A DNA stretch of 64,000 bases from CAVTYH01 sp963738835 (GTDB lineage Bacteria; Planctomycetota; Planctomycetia; Pirellulales; JADZDJ01). Both the position numbers and the translations under genes were made by a program. Below the pieces are notes generated by a model that did no database searches, was not told where the DNA came from, and saw only the letters and a program-made list of their open reading frames with translations. Of the stretch, positions 57,918-64,000 are shown in pieces (within the stretch, counting starts at the first letter, position 1; every line of letters starts with the position of its first letter). The stretch spans positions 496,001 through 560,000 of the forward strand of contig CAVTYH010000006.1 of the NCBI GenBank assembly GCA_963738835.1, read 5' to 3'.

Positions 57918-58400
57918 CTATGATCCGGCGGTACTGGTGGTTACCGCCGCAGTGTGCCTGGCGCGACGGCGGGCTTCGAGCCGACGACGCAGGTCATCGT
58001 CCGTCAACGAGTGATGAGTAATCTCACGCTGGCTGGCAAGTTGCTCTTGTAAAGTTGCCGACAACTGTTCCAAGTGATTGAGTTCTGCGTGAAATTCTTC
58101 AACTTCGTGCGACGACTTTTCCAGTCGGCGCACGACGGCACGATGGTCGGCCCACCACGCCACGGCTACCACCGTCACCAGGCCGCACCAGGCTAAATCG
58201 CGAATCCAAAACGGAGCCGCTGCGATTTTGCGTCGGTAGATTCGCAGCCAGCGTCGCCGCACTCGCAGTGCTTGCCACGCCATCACCAAGGGGCCGACCA
58301 TGGCCAGCACAATTGCGGCGGAGAGACCCACCACCACAGCGACAGGCAAGAATAGCCATTCGTACCATCTTGGCCATCTGGCCGAAGAAGAATCAGTCAT
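57918..58400 (-). CDS. Membrane protein with coiled-coil tail
   Basis: 160 residues. Two N-terminal helices (WLFLPVAVVVGLSAAIVLAM) precede a basic segment, a third helix (WIRDLAWCGLVTVVAVAWWA) and a coiled coil (EKSSHEVEEFHAELNHLEQL, SATLQEQLASQREI). The family is not recognised. It is transcribed toward purB. Confidence 0.6.
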   Translation of the reverse strand: MTDSSSARWPRWYEWLFLPVAVVVGLSAAIVLAMVGPLVMAWQALRVRRRWLRIYRRKIAAAPFWIRDLAWCGLVTVVAVAWWADHRAVVRRLEKSSHEVEEFHAELNHLEQLSATLQEQLASQREITHHSLTDDDLRRRLEARRRARHTAAVTTSTAGS

Positions 58401-58597
58401 GCCAAGTCCCTGGCAAAAGAATTTCGCCCCTCAGCGCGGCCATTCTATCGCCACACGTTCAGGACACGAATAGATTTATCGATTCTTTATTGGACGACTG
58501 CTATCAGTGTGCAGTGAGGCGACCTTTGCACACTAAGCGAGCTTAGTTTGCCTAGATTCCGAAAGATCGTGCGCTTAAATGCAAGTTACTCGTCGTC

Positions 58598-59806
58598 TCA
58601 GTTAGATGTCGATTCGCCGCCGTTGCGGGTGACGATCCAAAGATAGAGGTTCGGATCGATGGTGTCAGCGATGGCTTCGACATGACCGTCGGCGAAGGCG
58701 TGGTTGACGATGCCGCCGCGGTGTTCGCTGCTGGGACCCCAGAGCCGGCCGGGGGCGCGCCGCTGATGTCGGGATCGGAAAGCTGCGCCGCTGGGCAAAT
58801 AAACCGCCGTGGGATTTGCGGCCGTCGGTCCGTAGTTGAGCGCCGATCCGCCGGCGGCCGACGTGCCATCGGTGCCGACGACCCAATTCCCATCGACAGA
58901 GAGCCCGTTGATTTTTCCGGTCACGGTGTTCGACGCCGGAACAATCGCTGTCGTGCCGGCCGACGGATTGCTATGCCGCGCGGCAACCACCCAATTCATC
59001 GTGCCGTCGTACCAGGAAGAAAAGCGGCGTTCGCGAGTTTCGGCGACGAGTGGAGTTTTCGACGCGCCATCCTTAAAAGTAGTCGTTCGTATGCCGGCTC
59101 GAAACATCATACCGCCGTTTCCGGGATCCGATACCGAGGTTGTGACCGGATCGATGTGCGTGCCAGCGATGGCGTTGTAATTTGTGATCGCTATGCCGGT
59201 ATTGGTGAACTTGCCGACATAATTCGCTGGCGCGCTTCCGGTTTCTGGAGTGCCGGCCGAACCGGGAATTCTGGGTGATAAATCGACAACACGTCCGCCT
59301 GAAAAACTCGGACACTGAAATAACGAAATTTGGACGGTGGCGGCGTGAACTTTTCCGGACACGCTGCTCAACACTTGTGATGAAAATGCGGGGGCTGTGA
59401 ATTTGCTCGAATTGGTGACAATCGTCTGATAGAGCGTTACTTCTTCGATGTCCGGCAAGACGTGTACCATCCAACTGTATCCGGCCGCAGAGGTAGGAGC
59501 TGTGCCAGGATAACCGCCGACTGGAGCGCAATCGCCAGGAATGTCTGGCACCGTATCAACGTTTGAGGAAATCGGTGGAAGACGCTTGTAGCCGTCCTCG
59601 TAATTCAGCAGCGTGAGCGAGATTTGCATAAGATTGTTCTGGCATCGATTTCGACGTGCTGTTTCCCGCGTTTCTTGAATAGCGGGTATCAATAAAGCCA
59701 TCAAGATGGCGATGACGCCGATCACGGCCAGCATCTCGATCATCGTGAAGGCCGAGCGAATAGTTCGGTGTCTGTCAGTCACTTGTGAATTCATCGAGAG
59801 TGCCAT
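58598..59806 (-). CDS. DUF1559 prepilin-like protein
   Basis: 402 residues from ATG 59806. The N-terminus has the type IV pilin-like signal (SAFTMIEMLAVIGVIAILMA) with cleavage before Phe, then the helix LLIPAIQETRETARRNRCQN. The body carries motifs of the planctomycete DUF1559 family, including NYNAIAGTHI and a C-terminal EHRGGIVNHAFADGHVEAI near the end. These proteins form pseudopilin-like surface structures. The longer upstream frame is a low-complexity shadow. Confidence 0.92.
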   Translation of the reverse strand: MALSMNSQVTDRHRTIRSAFTMIEMLAVIGVIAILMALLIPAIQETRETARRNRCQNNLMQISLTLLNYEDGYKRLPPISSNVDTVPDIPGDCAPVGGYPGTAPTSAAGYSWMVHVLPDIEEVTLYQTIVTNSSKFTAPAFSSQVLSSVSGKVHAATVQISLFQCPSFSGGRVVDLSPRIPGSAGTPETGSAPANYVGKFTNTGIAITNYNAIAGTHIDPVTTSVSDPGNGGMMFRAGIRTTTFKDGASKTPLVAETRERRFSSWYDGTMNWVVAARHSNPSAGTTAIVPASNTVTGKINGLSVDGNWVVGTDGTSAAGGSALNYGPTAANPTAVYLPSGAAFRSRHQRRAPGRLWGPSSEHRGGIVNHAFADGHVEAIADTIDPNLYLWIVTRNGGESTSN

Positions 59807-59859
59807 AAGGAACCGCGATTCAGCGCCTCGCGTTGGAATTCCCAGTGAACAGAACACGC

Positions 59860-60040
59860 AAAGGATTAAGAGCAAGAGAGGGATTAGGAATACGAAGAAG
59901 ATGAAGAGCAGGATAAAGATGAAGAGTAGGATGTTAAGCACGTCCACACTCAATTCTTAATCCTACTCTTACTCTCGCTCCTCATCCTCGTCCTAATCTT
60001 AATCTTCATTTTACTCCTACTCTGCTTGCTCTTTACTTCC
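59860..60040. repeat. Purine tract then pyrimidine tract, large imperfect inverted repeat
   Basis: 59860-59939 is almost all purine with T interspersed (units like AGGATTAAGAG, AGGATAAAGATGAAGAG) and 59950-60040 is almost all pyrimidine. Arms GAGTAGGAT-TTAAG and CTTAATCCTACTC close around 59945. It could form a hairpin or triplex. It sits between the DUF1559 and ComEA-like genes and overlaps the end of the latter. Confidence 0.6.
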
Positions 60041-60428
60041 CCGCCACCGTCGGCGCCGGAATCAGCTCCAGATATGGGCGGAGGTGTTCCATCGTTTTCG
60101 GGCCGATGCCTCGGACTTTGCGCAAGTCGTCGACCGATTTGAATGGGCCGTATTGGTCGCGGTACTCGACGATGCGCCGGGCCAGCAGCTCGTCGACATA
60201 GGGCAGGTTGACAAGTTCCGACCACGCGGCCTGATTTAAGTCTACCCGAAACTGAACCGTCAGCGGGTCGACGCGGTCGATTTCAATCAGCCGGCCCGAC
60301 ATGCCGCCGTGAACCAGCCAATAGGCGGCCAGCGACACCAATGCAAATAAGCACAAACCGGCCACCGCCGCCTGATCGAGCCGGCGGAGCAGCGGCGACC
60401 GTTCAGATTGGACCGGTTTCTCTGGCAT
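60033..60428 (-). CDS. ComEA-like helix-hairpin-helix protein
   Basis: 131 residues from ATG 60428. One membrane helix (VAGLCLFALVSLAAYWLVHG) anchors the protein; the C-terminal 65 residues form tandem HhH motifs: LVNLPYVDELLARRIVEYRD and YGPFKSVDDLRKVRGIGPKT. This arrangement is that of ComEA, the DNA receptor of competence systems. No comEC is in the window. The longer frame to 60638 reads through dispersed repeats and is not accepted. Confidence 0.85.
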   Translation of the reverse strand: MPEKPVQSERSPLLRRLDQAAVAGLCLFALVSLAAYWLVHGGMSGRLIEIDRVDPLTVQFRVDLNQAAWSELVNLPYVDELLARRIVEYRDQYGPFKSVDDLRKVRGIGPKTMEHLRPYLELIPAPTVAGK

Positions 60429-60516
60429 TGGCTTGCCCTGGGACAATTCTCTTGTGATTATGCAACCAGCGGGCGAGTTTTGCCAGCCGATTGACCGAGT
60501 CCAAGGGGTTCTTTTG

Positions 60517-60676
60517 TCTCGCGCAGAGACGCAGAGGACGCCGAGAAGACAGCTCACGCAAAGACGCAAAGGGATTGAATATGAGATCGAAAGATAATCC
60601 ATCGCAATTGCCTTCTTCTTTGCGCCTTTGCGTGACATTTTTTATCCTCTGCGTGCTCTGCGGCTCTGCGCGAAAC
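60517..60676. repeat. Dispersed CGCAGAG/CGCAAAG-type inverted repeat
   Basis: Sequences of the form CGCAGAGACGCAGAGGACG and CGCAAAGACGCAAAGG at one end face TTTGCGCCTTTGCGTGA and CTCTGCGGCTCTGCGCG at the other. This is a well-known type of short repeat in planctomycete spacers. It lies between comEA-like and nadC, which diverge. Confidence 0.65.
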
Positions 60677-60688
60677 ATGATTTATTGA

Positions 60689-61716
60689 ATGGCAAAAGAA
60701 TTTCACCAAACCGTTTGGGATGCGCTCGTCGAGGACGAGTGTCGGCGGTTGGTGCGCGCGGCGGTGCTGGCAGATTTGGATCGCGGGCAAGATTGGACGA
60801 CGGTCAGTTTGGTGCCAATGGAAGCGATGGGACGGGCGACGATTGTGGCGCGGCAGCCAGGGGTGATTGCCGGATTGCCGGCGGTGCAGATTGTGATCGA
60901 CGAGATGGATCGCAGGATTCAATTCACAGCCGCAACAATGAACGGAGTGACGGTCGCGGATGGAATGTTGGTCGAACGTGGAACAGTTCTAGCAACCGTC
61001 GCAGGACCCGCGCAAGTTTATTGACGGCGGAGCGGTTGATGCTGAACTTTCTCGGCCGCCTGTCGGGCATTGCCACGCTCACTCAACGATTTGTGCAAAC
61101 CATCGCTGGCACCGAGGCCCGGATTTATGACACGCGGAAAACGGCGCCCGGCTGGCGGCGGCTCGAAAAGTACGCCGTGCGGCAGGGAGGCGGATGCAAT
61201 CATCGTACAGGTTTATTTGACGCGATCTTGATTAAGGACAATCATTTGGCGCTGGGAGCGGGGAAACAGTGGTCAGTGGTCGGTGGTCAGGGGTCAGTTG
61301 AGGCAAAGGACAGATTCCCTCACCCCGGCCCTCTCCCAGAGGGAGTGGTAGTAACTCAGTTTTCGCCTGCCGAAGCAGTTCAGCATGCGCGGCAGTTTCT
61401 CGCACGGAACTTTCCGGCCGATGATTCGCGGCGAGAAATGATCGTGGAAGTAGAAGTCGATTCGCTCACACAACTCGAACAAGTGCTTCCCGGGCGGCCG
61501 GATATTGTGCTCTTGGATAATATGAATCCGGAGGATTTGCGACGGGCTGTGGAATTGCGAAATTTGCTGTCGCCGGAAGTCGAACTCGAAGCGTCCGGCG
61601 GTGTCTCGCTGGCAACGGTTAGAGTCATCGCGGAAACGGGCGTCGATCGCATCAGTGCCGGGGCGCTCACGCATTCGGCAGTTTCTCTCGACGTGGCGTT
61701 GGACTGGGCAAGCTAA
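60689..61716 (+). CDS. nadC: Nicotinate-nucleotide pyrophosphorylase, frameshifted and with repeat insertion
   Basis: Converts quinolinate plus PRPP to nicotinate mononucleotide in NAD synthesis. ATG 60689 opens frame one to VLATVAGPA; one missing base near 61012 shifts to SLLTAERLMLNFLGRLSGIA. The catalytic IYDTRKTAPGWRRLEKYAV, GGGCNHRTGLFDAILIKDNH, DIVLLDNM and LEASGGVSL motifs follow. Between LIKDNHLALG and SPAEAVQHARQFL about 34 extra residues (61258-61359) are encoded by dispersed repeat DNA, in frame. The gene has about 342 codons, against roughly 280-300 in typical NadC. Activity is uncertain. Confidence 0.88.
61258..61359 (+). repeat. Repeat insertion inside nadC
   Basis: Holds GTGGTCAGTGGTCGGTGGTC followed by the CCTCACCCCGGCCCTCTCCC-type palindrome also found at 16383 and 43611. 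It adds about 34 codons without breaking the frame. Confidence 0.7.
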
Positions 61717-61837
61717 GCGGGGCAGGCGGTAACAGTATCTGCTGGACCCCCTGCGCCACCCCATTTATATTGAAGTGTGTCTCCCCCTTGCTCTCTTCTC
61801 GTCCCGGTTTTTCGGCCCATTTTGTAATTTCGCTCAC

Positions 61838-63805
61838 ATGATTCCGGGCAATTTCAAATCGATTTTCTGCCAGCGAACGAGCCGCGGTCTGCTGAGGTTG
61901 GCAGTGGCGGGTTGGATGCTGGCCGCGATGACGGTTGTCGTAGCCCGAAGCTCCAGCGCCGCTGAACCTGCCGATAGCATTTCGATTGAAAACGCGGAAG
62001 TGCGAGCCTGGTCTGACGCCGATGGCAAGTTTACCGTCCGAGCTTCGCTGGTGCGGATCGAGGGAGATCGGGTGGTCTTGGTGCGTGAAGACAATAAGGA
62101 GATTAAGGTCACGCTGAAGGTGTTGTCGCCGGCCGATCTGCAATATGTCGAGAAGATGAAGGCGGCCAAATCGCAACCGGTCCCGCCAGTTCCGCAGCCA
62201 GAGGTGCCGACCTCGACGCTCACAGACAAACTCGACGAGCCGCCGAAGACGCTCGATATGTTGCGGGCCGAAAGCAGGGTCGAGATTGATGCCGGCTTGG
62301 CGATTCCGATCGATTTGACGGGAGACGGAACCTGGAAGTACACACCCGATGCTGTGCAAGGCGCTGCCGCGGTCACACCGATGCAAGTGCCGCTGTCGAT
62401 TGCGGCGGCTGACCATCAGGAAGCGGCGCGCACGCTGTTTTTGCCGCGCGAGAAAAAGGCAATCGTTGTGTATCAGCCATCCAATTCGTCGAAAGACACC
62501 CAATCGCACCGCAGCTATATTTGCGATTTCGATCGCGGGCGCGTGGAATCGCGAATCGATACGGCGGCGGACGCGCCGGTCGCGATTTCGCCCGATAGCA
62601 GCAAGCTGCTCCTGTCGCACCGGGAACCCGACGCTCGGAACAACACCGTGCTGACAGTGTGTTCCAGAAGCGACGCCAATTTCCAGCGGTTGGTTACCTG
62701 GAAGCCTTATGGCAGCCAGCAATCTGGCGACGTCGTGTGGGCTGACTTTGTCGATGCCCAGCAGTTGGTCACGCTCAACATCGCCGGCGATGTTGTCGTG
62801 TGGAACATTCCCGACTTGTGGCCAAAATGGACCGGCAAATTGGACCGTGGCGCAGCGATTGCTTTAAGTCCCGGCAGAAAATTTTTGGCGGCGGCGCAGG
62901 GCGACGGCGTGAAACTTTTGAGCGTTGCCGACGGGAAAGTCGCGGGTGTTATTCCGGCGGAAATCGATGCCGCGGATGCGGTCGCCTTTCATGACGATGG
63001 CAAGCGACTGGCAGTTTGGTCGGCGGATCGAATTCGGGTATGGGACTTGGAGACCGCCTCGCTGGAGCAAGATTTCGGCCTGCAGCGGAGTTTCTTCGGG
63101 TCAGTCCGCGGCGACCGCAAACTCGACTGGGTCGACGACAACCATTTGCTGCTGGATGGACGGCTGCTGGTGGATCTGAATCATCGCGTGGCCTGCTGGG
63201 AATTTACTAACGTCGGCAGGGCTGCGGCGGTTTTCGCGGGCCGATTGTGGTTTGTCGACGAGAAAGCCACGGCACCGAAGCTGTGCAGCCTCGCGCTGCC
63301 AAATCGCGACGGCCTGGAAGCCGTTGCGAAGTTCACTCCAGAGCAAATGCTGGTTCTGCAACCGGGCATGAAAGTAGCCGTTGAAATCACGAACAACGGC
63401 AGCAGCGGCGACACCAATGCGGCCCGCGAAGCGCTGGTCAAGAAGCTGACCGACAACGGAATTTCGGTTGTGCCCGAAAGCTCGGTGCGATTAGTAGGCG
63501 AGATCGTGGCCGGCCAAACGCAGAAAATTCAAGTTCGCGTGTGGAGCGCCATGGGCCCATCGTTCGATGGGCAGGAGCACCAGTTCACGCCGCGTACGAT
63601 GGTGCTGCGCCTCTTTACGGGAGGCGAAGAAGTGTGGAAGCGCGGATTCACTAAGAAACCCAGCAGTTTCATTCAGCTTGAAGAAAACGAAACGGTCGAT
63701 CAGGCGCTTGCCCGGCTGACCGAAGCGAGTGTGGAGCTTTTGGGCAAATATCGGTTACCGCGATACTTGGCGCAGGATTCCGGGAGACAATCCGCCATAG
63801 CTTGA
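61838..63805 (+). CDS. Exported SHD1 (SLA1 homology) and beta-propeller-like protein
   Basis: 655 residues from ATG 61838 (MIPGNFKSIFC). A signal-like helix (LLRLAVAGWMLAAMTVVV) is followed by an SHD1 domain: VRAWSDADGKFTVRASLVRI and EDNKEIKVTLKVLSPADLQY, near residues 55-105. The middle has WD40-like blades (AVWSADRIRVWDLETASLEQ, PDLWPKWTGKLDRGAAIALS). The C-terminal region (about 500-650) is of unknown fold. SHD1 proteins are numerous in planctomycetes, and their role is not established. Confidence 0.82.
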   Translation: MIPGNFKSIFCQRTSRGLLRLAVAGWMLAAMTVVVARSSSAAEPADSISIENAEVRAWSDADGKFTVRASLVRIEGDRVVLVREDNKEIKVTLKVLSPADLQYVEKMKAAKSQPVPPVPQPEVPTSTLTDKLDEPPKTLDMLRAESRVEIDAGLAIPIDLTGDGTWKYTPDAVQGAAAVTPMQVPLSIAAADHQEAARTLFLPREKKAIVVYQPSNSSKDTQSHRSYICDFDRGRVESRIDTAADAPVAISPDSSKLLLSHREPDARNNTVLTVCSRSDANFQRLVTWKPYGSQQSGDVVWADFVDAQQLVTLNIAGDVVVWNIPDLWPKWTGKLDRGAAIALSPGRKFLAAAQGDGVKLLSVADGKVAGVIPAEIDAADAVAFHDDGKRLAVWSADRIRVWDLETASLEQDFGLQRSFFGSVRGDRKLDWVDDNHLLLDGRLLVDLNHRVACWEFTNVGRAAAVFAGRLWFVDEKATAPKLCSLALPNRDGLEAVAKFTPEQMLVLQPGMKVAVEITNNGSSGDTNAAREALVKKLTDNGISVVPESSVRLVGEIVAGQTQKIQVRVWSAMGPSFDGQEHQFTPRTMVLRLFTGGEEVWKRGFTKKPSSFIQLEENETVDQALARLTEASVELLGKYRLPRYLAQDSGRQSAIA

Positions 63806-63815
63806 ATTCCGGAGA

Positions 63816-63935
63816 AGAATAACCACGGAGTCACGGAGATCACAGAGCAGACACCTGAACCGCAGCGTTGCGGAGACGCCAAGAAACCTATCCTATTTCT
63901 CTTCGTGATCTCTGTATCTCCGTGGTGAGAAATCC
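63816..63935. repeat. Dispersed CCACGGAG...CTCCGTGG inverted repeat
   Basis: ACCACGGAGTCACGGAGATCACAGAG at one end and CTCTGTATCTCCGTGGTGAG at the other are near-inverse; a related sequence stands near 53140. It fills the spacer before the last partial gene. Confidence 0.6.
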
Positions 63936-63961
63936 GGGCTGACCGATAGCTGAAGAATTTG

Positions 63962-64000
63962 ATGGAAACAATCACCCTCAAATGCCCGAGCTGTACGCAG
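63962..64000 (+). CDS. Start of a probable zinc-ribbon protein, cut by window end
   Basis: The ATG at 63962 encodes METITLKCPSCTQ before the window ends. CPSC suggests the first knuckle of a zinc ribbon, similar to the protein at 31845-32171. Nothing more can be said. Confidence 0.4.
   Translation, partial: METITLKCPSCTQ

Noticed and set aside
61667..62722. 351-codon open frame on the minus strand
   Set aside because: It is antisense to the SHD1 protein and to the end of nadC, and has no start signal or motif.

Overview
The window looks like a planctomycete chromosome, most likely of the Pirellulales or a relative. Evidence: an LEPRML-type N-terminus on a giant exported protein, a DUF1559 pseudopilin, a PEP-CTERM protein, an SHD1 (SLA1 homology) protein, FG-GAP, PQQ-propeller and TAT-exported Gfo/Idh proteins, and many dispersed short inverted repeats. 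This is inferred from gene content; no 16S gene is present.

Layout. 1-7.8 kb: pyrB (cut by the window edge), pyrC and a NYN-domain gene on the plus strand. pyrB and pyrC are separated by about 5 kb of minus-strand accessory genes (GNAT, alginate-lyase-like, DUF1772, methyltransferase). Three of these end in the 7-mer GCCTAAC, and an attC-like palindrome sits next to the methyltransferase, so the insert resembles decayed integron cassettes. 7.8-20.4 kb: low-complexity exported proteins, a PEP-CTERM gene split by a 976-bp IS with a 7-bp target duplication, FG-GAP, HEAT and Gfo/Idh genes, a frameshifted PQQ-propeller gene and an Hpt protein with a receiver stub. 21-29.3 kb: a fucose-isomerase-like enzyme and a giant multidomain surface protein read in five frames. 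29.6-33 kb: a RecA-like ATPase, small unknown genes and an XRE regulator preceded by a strong palindrome.

33.1-43.0 kb: a 9.87-kb integrated element bounded by a 21-bp direct repeat of the tRNA-Val(CAC) 3' end. It carries HTH/excisionase-like genes, a DUF3102 protein, a second RecA-like ATPase, a terminase large subunit, an ERCC4 nuclease, an XRE protein and a tyrosine integrase, with no recognisable capsid or tail genes. It resembles a phage satellite or defective prophage and is full of frameshifts. The integrase reading frame runs across the attachment core, so excision would replace its C-terminal tail.

43-51 kb: a minus-strand cluster of a TPR protein, ExbB, ExbD, a membrane-anchored alpha/alpha-toroid protein and two TatA-like proteins. 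51-64 kb: exported BON and TlpA-like proteins, tRNA-Ile and tRNA-Ala, purB, a DUF1559 pseudopilin, a ComEA-like protein, nadC (frameshifted and carrying a repeat insertion) and an SHD1/propeller protein.

Single-base frameshifts recur. I count roughly 18 in the 10-kb island and about 10 in the remaining 54 kb, including purB and nadC. Genuine decay of the island and residual indel errors in the assembly are both plausible.
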